Source of the DNA: Apostichopus japonicus
Taxonomy: Eukaryota > Echinodermata > Holothuroidea > Aspidochirotida > Stichopodidae
Assembly (NCBI RefSeq): GCF_037975245.1
Contig: NC_092569.1
Location: 15,869,501-15,933,500 of the forward strand
Direction: 5' to 3'
Length of the DNA stretch: 64,000 bases
Part shown: positions 25,675-37,520 of the stretch, in pieces
Layout: each line of letters opens with the position of its first letter
How positions within the stretch are numbered: the stretch's first letter is position 1
Program-made: the position numbers and the translations under genes
The notes under the pieces: generated by a model
The model's input: the letters and a program-made list of their open reading frames with translations, nothing else
Databases searched by the model: none
Told to the model about the DNA's origin: nothing

Positions 25675-26039
25675 CTAAATGTTGTCGTTGTGTGCAAAGT
25701 GCCGTTGCTATGGGGTTTTACTATTCTTCTACTACTTTATATGTGTCACCATATTTTGGTGGAGAAAAAAAGAACTATAAGAAACCAGATTCTCTAAACA
25801 GAAATGTTGTCTTCTGATATCAGAGATAAGGAACGTAAAGCCCGTTATAGGTACATTTAGAAGCGGATCCAGAGGGGCGGAAGTACACTCTACCCCTCCC
25901 CCACCTTTCAACACCACACATACAATAATAGTAAGTAGCATGTACTGTTTATTTAACTTTATAGTCATTTATAGCCTAAATATTCTTAGAATGCACGGTC
26001 CATCTTAAGCATCAAATTATATTTTTCCGTAATGTTGAA

Positions 26040-26770
26040 TCCCGCCCCCAGTATCCTCTACCTTAAAGTCGGTCCAGCTTGTGGGAACTATTGCTCCCGA
26101 GCCGACCATGAAGCGACAGTCGGTCCACATCGTGACCAAATCGGGTCAAGTTTAATATTCATCGTGGCGACGGGGGCTGTCGCAGTTGATTCGGGTCGTG
26201 ATTGTACTAGTGCGGCTGTCAACAACTCGACTCCGATCCGACTCTTATGTATAACCAACGAGGAAGCGTTGTCAAATCAGGTAATGGTTGCAGAAAGTCG
26301 AAATGGGCGGCCCCAAGTATGTGTGTATCTATTTTTAGATCCTCCTGTAAGCAGGAAATCGCGAAGAAGACACCATTGGCTTATCAAAGCCGCAAGCTGA
26401 CCGAAGTCAGTCTCTTACATTCATATTTAACGTCCATGATTATGAATTGTCAATTGTCAACAACTCTGTAACTGGACGACATACTTTTAATCTTGAAGTG
26501 ACTCGAACTCGGGACCTTATGATTGAAGGGCACCGGCGTTAACCACTGAGCTAACACTCGGGCCCTGTTGGACTAGTGTGCAGGAGATTAAACTGTTGCG
26601 TCGAGCTAGTGTGCGGCTAACCTACGATTCAACTGCGACCCGGCAACGACGACCCGACTTGGTGGCAACGAGTGTCTCCAACTCATCCCCGAACAGTGAG
26701 TTGCGTCGGGTCGCAGTTAGTGGGAATCCGGATCGCAATGACTCAGTATGTAAAGCTATATCCGGAGGTT
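26040..26770. repeat. GC-richer repeat block interrupted by a SINE
   Basis: Base composition is clearly less AT-rich than its surroundings, with many CGG/TCGGGTCG words on both sides of a SINE (26399-26567). Words such as GTCGCAGTTGATTCG on the left and the complement of a TCGCAGTTGAATCG-like stretch on the right suggest an inverted-repeat element that the SINE entered. Frames through it have no domain match. Confidence 0.4.
26399..26567 (-). mobile_element. tRNA-derived SINE, copy 1
   Basis: On the minus strand it reads GAGTGTTAGCTCAGTGGTTA (A box TTAGCTCAGTGG at 26543-26554), then a B box within about 26498-26514 (CCCGAGTTCGAGTCAC). A body with GTATGTCGTCCAGTTACAGA and a tail with AGAGACTGACTTCGGTCAGC follow. 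The same order occurs on the plus strand at 41537-41735. Confidence 0.8.
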
Positions 26771-27112
26771 AATTTCTACCAAACGTATGTAATTCGCCAT
26801 ATACCGAGGTGTATGTCTGCAATGTGTGTGAATGTGTGTATGTTTGTGTGCGTGTACATATGTATGTATATATGTAGGCTATGTGTCAATGCTGAAAGCA
26901 TGGTTGATTTACCTCTGTATTCCGGTTTGCACTAAGTATATTATTACAGATTAAGTACTTACACATATTTAGTACTGTATATACTTTCCATATTGCATTT
27001 ATTAACATATGAAAACAGACTTGACATTGACTGAGCTCTGACCATAACGATACGCCGATATGTACATAAACAAATATAACAGGCACATATTATGTTTTTA
27101 TCTTTACCTTTA
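26771..27112. other. Intergenic, no gene seen
   Basis: Contains a GT-rich stretch around 26818-26876 (TGTGTG/TATGTATG words). Confidence 0.5.
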
Positions 27113-27163
27113 TATATATATATATATAGACATATATATATATATATATATATATATAGAAGC
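27113..27163. repeat. (TA)n microsatellite
   Basis: TA tract with one GACATA interruption. Confidence 0.9.
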
Positions 27164-28088
27164 GTTTGTTTAGTTAATTTAATATTGTGTCAAAGGTTGT
27201 GTTTTGGAGGAATATATATGAAAGGCACCAAATTTTGTAACATTTATTCATTTACATGTTACATATAATAGAATAAACGTTTTGCTATGTAATTCTTAAT
27301 TGGAAACTAAACAATCACGCCTGAATTTCGGGTACCCGTAAACCCATACCTATAGATCAAGTCCATCGAGTTCATAATGTTTGCAGGTCGACTTTTGCAA
27401 AGATGAAGCTGCAAGCTTGACCGAAACATTTAACTCAGAGCAATAATGAAAGTAATGTGTTTATAAAAATCACAGAACATTCAGGTCGTTTGGAAGGGTG
27501 GAATACATGGCCGTCACCGGAAATGAACATTCACTTCTAAAGACGGATCACATTTTGTCCATCAGTATGGAGCAGGGCTATACCATTACTTGCGGTTCGT
27601 AAGGTGCTTTTATTTCCCCCCCCCCCCCCCCCCTTGTCTTGTCAATCACCATCAGTTACAAGATACCAGTGTTGTCCCTATCAGAACAATCAAAACACAC
27701 AGTATCAACTTTATTTCCGCAAAGCAGACTTAATTGACAGACTTAATCAGCCGTAAAGTCGTTGCTTTGTAACTCAAAGCTTGTGTACATTCGGCCTAAT
27801 CAGGTGAAAAAGTGCTGAACTGTTAGAGATGGGATGTGATGACAGCCAACTACACCATTTTGGATTAAGAATTGTGAAATTGAGAAATGTTGTTGTAATC
27901 CGCAACGACTTCAAAACTGAGCAAGGCCTCTTCGAAAGAAACTCAATGCCTTATCACTTGTTAGGGAAGAAAGCCTATATAGTTACATATACGTACGACC
28001 TTAAGTGTTTCCCACCCGATAATTCCTTAACAGGTGACAAACAATATTATGCTCAACGTCTTTTGATTATTAAAATGTTTAACATTTA
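27164..28088. other. Intergenic, no gene seen
   Basis: Contains a C run at 27617-27633. An 86-codon open frame at 27829 has no recognisable domain and is not supported. Confidence 0.5.
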
Positions 28089-28096
28089 GTTCTATG

Positions 28097-28195
<99 letters not shown>

Positions 28196-28196
28196 C
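28097..28196. repeat. (TA)n microsatellite
   Basis: A TA tract of about 100 bases. It ends directly at a short tRNA-like stretch (28194-28222). Confidence 0.95.
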
Positions 28197-28222
28197 CGTA
28201 CCACTCGAGCGAAGTGATTCCG
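28194..28222 (-). mobile_element. Fragment of the tRNA-like head of the hammerhead-bearing element
   Basis: On the minus strand GAATCACTTCGCTCGAGTGG then TACGGATA closely matches the A-box side of the element at 34.9 kb (GAATCACTGTGGTCGAGTGG then TACAGACT). The fragment stops at a TA tract; no B box or ribozyme core is present here. Confidence 0.5.
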
Positions 28223-31200
28223 TTTTGGCTACAGGTGTGTCAACGCCTATTAACTGGCAACTGGTGCTTTCGAATCATAAACGAAAAGCACTTCGACTTC
28301 ACGGAACTGATCACTCTTAACGGACTTTTCACTATTTTCGCAAAGATATCAAGGAATTTATCAGTGTCAACGCACAAAATAGTGCCAAGCCTTGAGGTAG
28401 GCTAGCTGAACCCACGTGTATGGGAGGAGCCTAATTTGATGTTTAATCCCCGTGAATAGCCTATTCGTTATCGTGATAAGAGGTCATATTACCGTATAAA
28501 AAACAAAAACACACAAAAACATACCACTTTGACACAAACTTGACTCTGTTATTCATAACACTGTATGGGTTTCTAATGAACAATTCGAATGGCTTAAATT
28601 GGATGAAACGTTTTACAAAAAAAAGATAAGAAAAACACGGTTATTGAACAATTTCCAACACACCCTTGACGTGCGTTATATGATTCGCTTTTGTAAAATT
28701 CAATGGGCTATTTTAAATTTTAACCGATTGAGTTCTGAGTGCAAACATCTTGTACATTGATCATACGAAATATCCCCCGCCGCCCTTCACCTCTACCCCG
28801 TCATTCCAAAAAATGAGGTCTTTGATTTACCGAACCCTAGTGACTGAAGGAGATCACTTTTCAAGTGGTTTTATGACGATTCGATATTAACTGTCATTAG
28901 CCTCTTTATTTCACCTCGTTCACCTAGTTTTAAGTAATAGTTTATGCTCTTAAAACCGAGATTTTACTCTTCAACTGAAGTCAACAAGAATGATCTGGTA
29001 TCTTTCAAAGTAGTTAAGGGTAAATCAAAGACAGCATTAGGTCTACTCAAGTGGCAGATACGTCAACAATCCGAATCGAGACTACAGATTTGACTTGACA
29101 ATAGTCATTTAATCCATGGGAGTTGCTAACAACTTCCTGTTATTACTAGACTATAGCTAACAATAGTTATCGATCGTTATTATTAATATGTTGATTTTGT
29201 ATGTTCTTCTCTGGTTATTGTCACAGTCGCAAATATAAAAAAAAAAGTATAAATCCGGTTAGTTCCAACGATTATCATCAAGACATGCGTTCTCCATATG
29301 CGGCACCCGAAAGCGTAATCGCCATACAATATTGCACTAGTCGGCTATTCCGATGAATTAAGGTGTATCTATTTATATATGATCTCTAGAGTAAGACAAA
29401 AATATGTCACCAAACAGGAATAACTTGGGCTATTTTTCGAAAATTATTCGCGTATAAATTCAACGTGGTTGTTGACCATTCCACATCATTACATTCCACA
29501 CCCATTTAATGCACGCAATGCCACTTTTATACAAATTATAACATCTTTCTCCGATGTTCTCGTACGTTGTATAGACGGGTGCTTGTTGAGCTGGCCCTGT
29601 CTCTGCCCGGTTCCCTCCTGTCTGGTGTCACTCTGCTACATTCTGGGTTGATAAACGACGTTTCTTGTTTGTGTGAACCGATAAATAAAGTTTCAACTTT
29701 GACGAGGAAATCCCCGGTTTGTTGGGGTGAAAATTCTTACGGTGCATGGCCGAGCGATGTGAGTCACAGGCTGAGCACGGATATCGGAAAGGCTTTGTGG
29801 CATGTGGAATATGAGTGGATATTAACAACGACTGTCGCTAAAAATGAGATAATGCCAATGACTGAGTCTCTTAAAGAGATTGCATTTCATGGTGGTGACG
29901 AAAACAAAATAGGTTAAGAAAAGAAAAGTAAATGCATGACCGCGTGAACTATCATGCAAAGTGTGAAAATGTGAGTATTTGTTTTATAGATATGCATAAC
30001 ATAATCTGATTTACCCGGCTAAGCTATATACACAGGAAAATACTTTTTTTGGAGGTTTGTTTCTAGTTTCTCATGGTTAAATGTCTCCGTTTATTTATAC
30101 TTATTATATTTGAATTATTATTATTATTTTTTTCAATTTATGTATTATTCCTTTGGCCATGCATCCGAAATTACTGGTGCGATTTGCTAAACTGTCATTT
30201 ACAGACTACATTTCAATGTACCGTGTGTGTCATCTAAGGGTTATATGGTATCCATGCATTGTGACGCATGCACTGCAAACTACAGTTACGGTACACAGGG
30301 AGGGAAGTTGCACTGACAAGAACCTGAAAGTTCGTGACCTCCTTCTTACTAAACGGGGTCACTGGTCCATTCATTCTCAGATCAGTGACACTCGACCGTA
30401 ATCACACAAAGCTAAATGGTCCCTTGAGCAACAGCTGGGGAGGGGGGGGTGGTGGAAATACTCCTGTATTCTAGGTATACGATCATAAATATACTCATAA
30501 TCGGTAGAAACGAATCCATCAATTTGTAACTTGTCTGGAGTAATTTCTTGAATGAACAATCGATACAGGGAAATTAATGACTGAGCAAATACATGTGTAG
30601 GCTGGCTCCGATCGCCATCTCGCTGAACAATAACGCTTGGGCGCTTTGAGAACTAACTTATCTCTGTGTAGAGGTTCTTCTGCGAAGAAGTTACAACTAC
30701 TAAGTCTGTCCTATAGGCATATCTGTGTTTTGCCGAGATCAAACGTTATGTTACTGCTGGCATTTACTGCAGGCCCGCGCTAATGCTAACAACATTTCTG
30801 TTATCCTACTCGTATAGCAATATAATTGATCCGAAGATATGACTGGTTGCTACATTTGGTTACAAAACAATTAATGATGTCATAATGTCCAATTCAGTTG
30901 CAAATGTTATGTTCTTCTTTCTCACATATTTACATCACATATATATCCGAAAATGCGGAGATATGGAATTTTCAAACTTTTGAGATTCTAAATACAGAAA
31001 CATTCTACTGTTACATAGAATAGTAGTTAAGCAAACTTTCAAATGTTATGATATTTTTAAGAAACACAAGAGGTTTATTATAGTGAAGGAATGCTTTCTT
31101 AATAACATTTGTCATTATGAGATATCGCAGAACAAGTGTATTATGCATTTCCTGGAGGAGGGAGGGTCTAAGCCACATAATAGGTTATATTCAACGAAAT

Positions 31201-31322
31201 ATATATCTTCGAGTTAGGGACAAGTTATATTTTATGATTAGGTTTTCGAATAACAGGTTTGAATATGTTTTTCAACCTCCTTAACATTAGTGTAAGATAA
31301 GAATATGTTATGCACTGGTATA
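28223..31322. other. Intergenic, no gene seen
   Basis: About 3.1 kb with no recognisable exon, RNA gene or element end. Short frames around 29.5-30.4 kb lack any domain signature. Confidence 0.5.
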
Positions 31323-31381
31323 CAGGGGCGGATCTGGGGGGGGGAGGTTGGGGCTTTAACCCCATCCTAGATCCGCCCCTG
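31323..31381. mobile_element. Tiny hAT-like inverted-repeat element (59 bp)
   Basis: CAGGGGCGGATCT at one end faces AGATCCGCCCCTG at the other, with a G-rich middle. GGTATA flanks both ends (31317-31322 and 31382-31387), a probable target duplication. Possibly a maximally reduced MITE. Confidence 0.6.
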
Positions 31382-33419
31382 GGTATATATCCCTTTAGTT
31401 AACGGTATTAGTTTGAGTTTCCTTGCGTGTTGTTACAATCCCTAACATTTGTAAGGGTGTTGAAATCCCTATTAGCATTCAATCTCGATGGTGTAAACAA
31501 TTCTTTAGTCAGTATTGTTGTACTCTATATAGTTACACAATCACACCATGACGATGACTGTGTAGAGATCGAGAGAATGAACAAATGAAACCCGACAAAG
31601 GTTTCCCATTCTTTGTTCTTTGTTATTGTTTTGGTCGAGATGAAAACGTTAATCCGACTCGCCCAAAACAATAACAGAGAACGGGATACTTTTTTTGGGG
31701 GGGGGGGGGGGGTGGGGGGGCTTAAATTTATCATATCTGGGAATAAGCCAACATTTTCTTGAATAAGAACAGATTGTGTGAATATTTACTATACAATTAG
31801 TACTGAATGCGATTTTTGACATTATCAGATTATCTTTTCTTTCAAAACTGGTTCGGAAACTCTCTATTTAAAGAAGAATTAAATATCAGTTAAAATTTTG
31901 AATTGTTGCTTGTCCATCGACACTGCAATTCGCAGAAAGCTGTAGAGGTTTCCAAGATAATTGGGAACGCGTTCCTTTGGGTACGATAAACTAAAACTTC
32001 CACGTAACGCTGTCGCCAAACTAGACAAGATTTGAATTCTGTGAGAAACGTGTCATCGTTCAGTAAAAGCAGGTCATATATAGTAAGGTCATTGACCAAG
32101 TAACGGCACCATCTTGCTCCTCTAACCTAGAAAGTAGTTTCGAAGTCAAATAGATATTCATAATTGATGGGGGTTTTTTTTTTCTTTTACAACTTTTCAA
32201 CTTTTAACTAATCTGGTTGAACAAGACAAAGAGCAACAGAATGAAAATGTAACCAAAGTGACATTAAACCAACCCAGGAGTAGAAGAAGAACAATAAAAA
32301 ATAGGAAGAAATAAATGTACTTGATTAAAGGAAAATATCTTGCAAACTTCGTATGATGCAATCACTATGAGTTGGCGACCTACACTGGTATATTCTTCTT
32401 TGGCAGAAGTTATTTGTATTTCATGTTTAATAGTTTTTAGTTTTTCTTTGTTCTTTTAAGGTTCTTTTCAAACACGCGCACTTACCCTGATGTTCTTCTA
32501 GTCAGTGGCGTGCGCAAAGAAGAAGAAGGGGGGGGGGAGGGGTGGAGGACACCACATCCCATCGTCTGTCGGAGGGAAAGTTTTCAGTCGATCGGGGGAT
32601 TTTTTGCATTCACCGTAGGTTGAATAAGACTACATACTACGTGTGTGCACCCCCTCCTTTTTCAAACCCACCAACACAAATTACTTGATTAGCGCATCAA
32701 ATAATTATTATCTATTCATACCTCATAATGCACCATTTAACGTCTATATAATTATGTACTTTCTTTCTGGGTGAGCCCCCCCCCCCCCCCCAGACACCTC
32801 TACATTTAAAAATCGACTTCATTGTAACCATAAGTATGTAGCGACTAGTTTATTTAACCAATCACTATTTGTCAATGAAGCTTATTGCGACGCCAGAATT
32901 TGAAGTATATTATACATTCCCCATTTTTTATAACTTGTTTATCTTGTTTCGATCCATACATCAATGACAAGTTTGTCTTTTACGAATGGATTGGATCCTT
33001 CTTCGTGTAAGACGACGTCCCAGTCTAACCTGTACTAACCTTTTGAGGTAATTTTTGCACTTATCAAGAAGTTGCTTATTTTAGAAACCTGTGTGGGCTT
33101 GAGTTCCATTTGAGAAGTTAGGAGGGGCCTCAGCATAAGAGTATCTCCTATATACGCGAATGAACTGAGCGAGCTATTTGTTTAACACGTACGTTATCTA
33201 AAGTCTCAAAGAACAAACTTTACGAACTTCCCAAACAAGAAGCTCTCCCGCTACGCAAATGTGGTACAAACGTAATCATATATGATGCATGCTTTATTAG
33301 TTTGGTAAGCAGCAGAAATATTTTTTTCTTGGACTCAATTTATATCAAGTCAGAGGAATATTTTGTACATGAACCTTTATATCAATGGAAAGGGTTTTTA
33401 TTTCAAATCTGATAAGTTT
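31382..33419. other. Intergenic with simple-sequence runs
   Basis: G run near 31697-31719, a hAT-end-like CAGTGGCGTGCGCA at 32503 without a clear partner, G-rich stretch at 32529-32545 and C run at 32777-32791. No gene seen. Confidence 0.45.
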
Positions 33420-33987
33420 CACTAATTTTGGTCTAATTATGTATGTAAATATGCATATTAGGCCCCGAAACTGCTTCATTTGGAATACATACTACCAATA
33501 GTAATAAACCTTTTGTTTTTGGTATATTTTATGGTACACTAGTAATAGCTAACATATTTCCTATCATTTGAGGCTAAAGTTGTGTAAATTCGTTGGCAAA
33601 TGACCGAGATATAAGGATTTTCATAAGAACATGTATGTAAATTAGGCTCCTAAATAGCTTATTATGGAATACCAATAGTAATGAACTTTTTGTTTTGATG
33701 TATTTTATGTTGAAATATTATTATCTAAAATATTTCCTATCATTTGAGGGTACGATTATGGAAATTAGTTGGCAAATGACCGAGATATAAGGATTTTCAT
33801 GAGAACATGTATGCAAATTAGGTTTCCAAATAGCTTATTTTGGAAAATATACTACCAGTAATAATAAACATTTTGCTTTTAGTGTATTTTATGTGAAATA
33901 TATTATCTAAACTATTTCCTATCATTTGAGGCTAATATTGTGGAAATTGGTTGAAAATGACCGAAATATAAGGATTGTCATAAAAAC
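33420..33987. repeat. Tandem repeat, about 180-bp period, just over three units
   Basis: TATTTCCTATCATTTGAGG recurs near 33555, 33731 and 33913. Each is followed by GCAAATGACCGAGATATAAG, AACATGTATG and TAATAAACxTTTTG-like words. Units are moderately diverged. No gene. Confidence 0.85.
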
Positions 33988-34024
33988 TGGGGGACACCGC
34001 CTCCTCCAGGAGGGGGGTGTCCCC
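33988..34024. repeat. GC-rich hairpin directly after the tandem array
   Basis: GGGGACACCGCCTCCTCC is followed at once by AGGAGGGGGGTGTCCCC. It can fold into a stem of about 17 bp with a minimal loop. The contrast with the AT-rich array beside it is sharp. Confidence 0.65.
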
Positions 34025-34635
34025 AAGTTCCCCCCAGGGGGTGTATACAATACATAAACAATACACGTATAAACAATACACGTATATACACGCACACGTT
34101 CACCGTACTGATTTCTGCAAATTGTTCTTACAATGATTGAGGGCGCTGTGCCGATATTCATTGCTTTACCTTTGTAAGGAAGCCTGTTAAGAACATAATA
34201 TTTAATATAATTTTTTTTTTAAAGTCAATGGTTTGCGAGATATTATTTGTTTGTGAAAATGAAGATTCCGATGATGATTCAATTGTCCAATTCTCTATAG
34301 CCAGTGGCAACATCTTAAACACAAGTTACTACAAGAATTGCAAAATATTATTCATTTCATCATATAGAGAAATTTGACAAAGAGTAGGGGATTACCTCTT
34401 CCCGTGGGTAAACTTAATGAAGAGAGTTATCCGTTCTAAACGCTAGTAGAACAAAGGATGCAGAGTCCACTAACCCCCTTCCATCAAGTTATTTGGCCTA
34501 CTCCTTACCACTGAATATGTCAACTTTCAGATTCAAATAATGAATCGAAGCAATACGAGTTTTTATCAGAATGTAGAATTTGGAGAGGCAATGATATTCT
34601 TTAGTGTTTTACAGTCTCCTTTCAACAGCTTTAGG

Positions 34636-34704
34636 TTTAGCATATACCGCACAGTGATCTATGATATCTATACATAGGTTTAGCATGTACCGTACAGTGT
34701 TCTA

Positions 34705-34707
<3 letters not shown>
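34636..34707. repeat. Two direct copies of a 40-bp unit
   Basis: GGTTTAGCATATACCGCACA with TCTATGATAT is repeated as GGTTTAGCATGTACCGTACA with TCTATGATAT, immediately before a TA tract. Confidence 0.7.

Positions 34708-34770
<63 letters not shown>
34708..34770. repeat. (TA)n microsatellite
   Basis: A pure TA tract directly beside the hammerhead-bearing element; frames through it are artefacts. Confidence 0.95.
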
Positions 34771-34773
<3 letters not shown>

Positions 34774-34934
34774 AAGAATAACACACCAGAAAAATTCCAC
34801 TTCACGACCGGTTTCGTCCTTTGGGACTCATCAGGCGAAGGTGGGAATCTAACCCCCGAATATTGTGTCACGATCCGAAGTCTGTACCACTCGACCACAG
34901 TGATTCTACTGGAACACAGTATAATCACAGTAGA
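34771..34934 (-). mobile_element. tRNA-headed short retroelement carrying a hammerhead ribozyme
   Basis: Read on the minus strand, an A-box-like TGGTCGAGTGG (34897-34887) is followed 42 bases later by a B-box-like GGGTTAGATTCCC (34855-34843), the spacing of a tRNA gene. The hammerhead core follows directly, then a short body and a TA tract. The right side abuts the inverted-duplication sequence at 34935, where a fossil FReD exon would otherwise begin, so insertion here probably removed that exon from copy B. It could be a SINE or a Penelope-like or retrozyme-type derivative. Confidence 0.6.
34797..34844 (-). ncRNA. Type I hammerhead ribozyme (minimal, PLE/retrozyme style)
   Basis: On the minus strand the core CTGATGA is followed by GTCC-CAAA-GGAC (perfect helix II) and CGAAAC. 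ACCGGT then closes a very short helix III, and the GTC cleavage triplet follows. The flanking strands CCACCTTCGC (5') and GTGAAGTGG (3') pair to form helix I of about nine pairs with one bulged C. All invariant core positions (CUGANGA, GAAA, NUH) are present. The self-complementary ACCGGT fits the dimeric hammerheads known from Penelope-like elements and retrozymes. Confidence 0.85.
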
Positions 34935-35030
34935 ATGCGCTGAAAACATTTCCCCTACAATGAATGAAAGGTTGATTCTGTAACCGCAAAGACGTAATGA
35001 TTTTCTCCGTTCGCTTTCTAGAGTGGTGTT
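34935..35030 (-). repeat. Inverted segmental duplication, copy B, distal piece
   Basis: In reverse complement it matches 4268-4345 (words TGAAAACATTT, GAAAGGTTGAT, TGATTTTCTCCGT). It is separated from the rest of copy B by the foldback element and ends with the GGTGTT target duplication (35025-35030). Confidence 0.8.
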
Positions 35031-36892
35031 TACGGAATGCCAAATGTATCAAAAATGTCCAAAACTATATAAGCATGTCCAAAAAAATATAAGCATGTCC
35101 AAAAAAATATAAGCATGTCCAAAAAAATATAAGCATGTCCAAATTTATATAAACATATCGAAACTAATATAAGTATGTCCAAAAATAATATGATCATGCC
35201 CAAAATAATATGAGAGTGTCGAAAAATTATATGAACATGTCGAATGTAACTGCTAACTTCAACTTTTTAGTGAACATTTTGGCATCTGAATTCACGCCAT
35301 CTGTTGCAAAATATCCAAAAAAATATAAGCATGTCCAAATTTATATAAACATGTCGAAACCAATATGAGTATGTCCAAAAATAATGAGAGCATGTCCAAA
35401 ATAATATAAGAGTGTCGAAAGACTATATGAGCATGTCCAAAATATAAAAAAGTGTCGAAAAATAATACAAAAGTCTCGAGCGTAACTGCTCGATTCAACT
35501 TATAATGAACAGTCAGGCGTTTGAATTTTACGCCATATGTTCCAAATATCAAACTTTTTATTTTGGTATGCTGAAAACAAAAACACCATATCCAGCGTAA
35601 CTTAAGACGATATACAGTTCATCCATTACCGTATTAGTGTGTGTGTTAATATTTTAATGATATTTCGATCAAGAACGATTTTATTTTCGAGGAAATATTA
35701 GTTGAGTTGTTTCGTAGCGCGAGTGATCAACCTGTCCCCAAGGTGCTGTAACTATCAGTGAGTTTAATACGAAGAACCACTGTGTCCAACATTCCACGCG
35801 GTTTAATCAATAATATGTAGTTGGCGAGTTCTTCCCACGTTTCCATCTTGAAATTTAGTTAAAAGGTGAGAGTGAAGATTAAACGTTGAATACCCCTAAC
35901 CTAGGCTTATTTTTTTTTTAATTCTGGGCTAGTGTCCGACTTCGCCTGGTAACCGTAATTAAGTGTCACAATTTTCCGTTAAAAAAGTAACACATATAGT
36001 AGTTCATTTTCACTGTCAACGTACGCATGTGTGATAACTACTGTACGTTGTTAGCGCTTGTGCATGTTGTACGTACTTTCGCACGTGAACTTCTTTGCCT
36101 TCGCAACAATATATGAATAATCTCAGCACCTCTAGGCAGGGCGAAACCACTCACATTACGTAGGGATGTAAAAAGGAAAAATGTTAGGTGATGGTCTTGT
36201 TTTTACATATTTTGAATTATTTGCGTCACAAAAACAGAAGAATGTTTCAATAATATATTGTCATAATGATAACTATTGTGTCAGTTGATACAAATTACCT
36301 CCAAAGAAGGTATTGTAAGCTAATTTTTTTCGACATACCAATATAAAAGTTCGATATTTGAAACATTTGGCGTGACTTCAAACGCCAAAATGTTCATAAC
36401 AAAGTTGAAGTTAGCAGTTACACACGAGACTTTTATATTATTATTCGACACTCTCATATAATTTTGGGCGTGCTCATATTATATTTTGACATACTTATAT
36501 GTGTTTGGACATGCGCGTATTATTTTGGACATGCTCATATAGTTTTGACATGTCTATATAAATTTGGACATTCTCATATAAGTTTGGACATGCTTATATT
36601 TTTTTGGATATTTTGCAACATATGGCGTAACTTAAAACGCCAAAATGTTCAAAACAAAATTGAATTAGGCAGTTACATTTGTCCCTCTTGTATTATTTTT
36701 CGACATTCTTTTAATATGTTGGACATGCTCATATAGTCTTTCGACACTCTCATATTATTTTGGACATGCTCTTATTATTTTTGGACATACTCATATTAGT
36801 TTCGACATGTTTATATAAATTTGGACATGCTTATATTATTTTGGACATGCTTATATTGTTTTGGACATTTTTGAAACGTATGGCATGCCGTA
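35031..36892. mobile_element. TU-like foldback transposon with arms made of short tandem repeats
   Basis: Two inverted arms, about 35031-35575 and 36340-36892, flank about 760 bp of non-coding middle. The outer ends read TACGGAATGCCA and, reversed, TACGGCATGCCA. Each arm is made of roughly 20-bp repeats of the type ATGTCCAAAATAATATAAGC plus ATGTCGAAA variants. These are organised in two larger units that share ACGCCATATGTTGCAAAATA and TAACTGCTAACTTCAACTTT. GGTGTT flanks both ends (35025-35030, 36893-36898). The build resembles the TU foldback elements described from sea urchin. No transposase is visible, so it would move in trans. Confidence 0.85.
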
Positions 36893-37520
36893 GGTGTTGT
36901 TTTAAATCTACAAGAGCGCCATCGTAAATACAACACAAGAAAGCAATTCATGGAGTTGCAAATCTCATCCTCATATTTGGGTACGAACGTTCATTCAAAC
37001 AATGTACTCTTAATAAAGTACTTCCTCGTTGGTAAAGCACTTTGAGCACTTTTAAGGTTTGGAATGTACATTGAACCAAAGGGACAAGTTTGTTATTATT
37101 GAATATGAATTTGTAGCAAGTTTGTTAAGCAATGAACTTAAGCCACCGAAGAAATATCATTAACTTGAAACTTGAAATAAGTTAACCACGCAGTCTACGT
37201 GATTTTGCTACGTGCAAAATTTGGCCAATGGTAACCTTTACCTCCTTTGATCACGTGATATTTGGCATTTAAACTTTAATTGAATATGTGTTGTTTGTTA
37301 TTTGACCTCTGACCTCTTACTACATGACGACTCCATTAGTCACACATGTACTACAACCCATCTCAAAGCACACACTCACCAAGTTTGAAGTCCATCGGTC
37401 TAATGGTCCGTTTATGCAAAACGCTTATTTTGGTACACGTATAATGGCCGCAGTTCTATATGGGTAAGTAGACCTGTGACCTTTGTCCTTATTGCGTCAA
37501 TATTCACGCAGGCGAAACAA
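36893..37520 (-). repeat. Inverted segmental duplication, copy B, main piece
   Basis: The reverse complement of this segment matches 3626-4262, including the CTCATCCTCATATTTGGGTA, GATCACGTGATATTTGGC and CATGTACTACAACCCATCTC regions. It lies downstream of the minus-strand FReD pseudogene just as copy A lies downstream of the plus-strand FReD gene. Confidence 0.88.
37303..37315. promoter_or_regulatory. DR1-type motif in the duplicated flank (sequence match only)
   Basis: TGACCTCTGACCT is an exact direct repeat of AGGTCA half sites (complement) with one-base spacing. Copy A keeps a slightly changed version near 3848-3858 (GGTCAGAGGTCA). Functional use is unproven. Confidence 0.25.

Noticed and set aside
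26032-26400. 122-codon open frame in GC-richer DNA
   Set aside because: No recognisable domain; it runs into a SINE and lies in a probable inverted-repeat element.
35292-36736. Open frames with repeated FGHAHI/LDMLI-like words
   Set aside because: They are translations of the short tandem repeats in the foldback arms.
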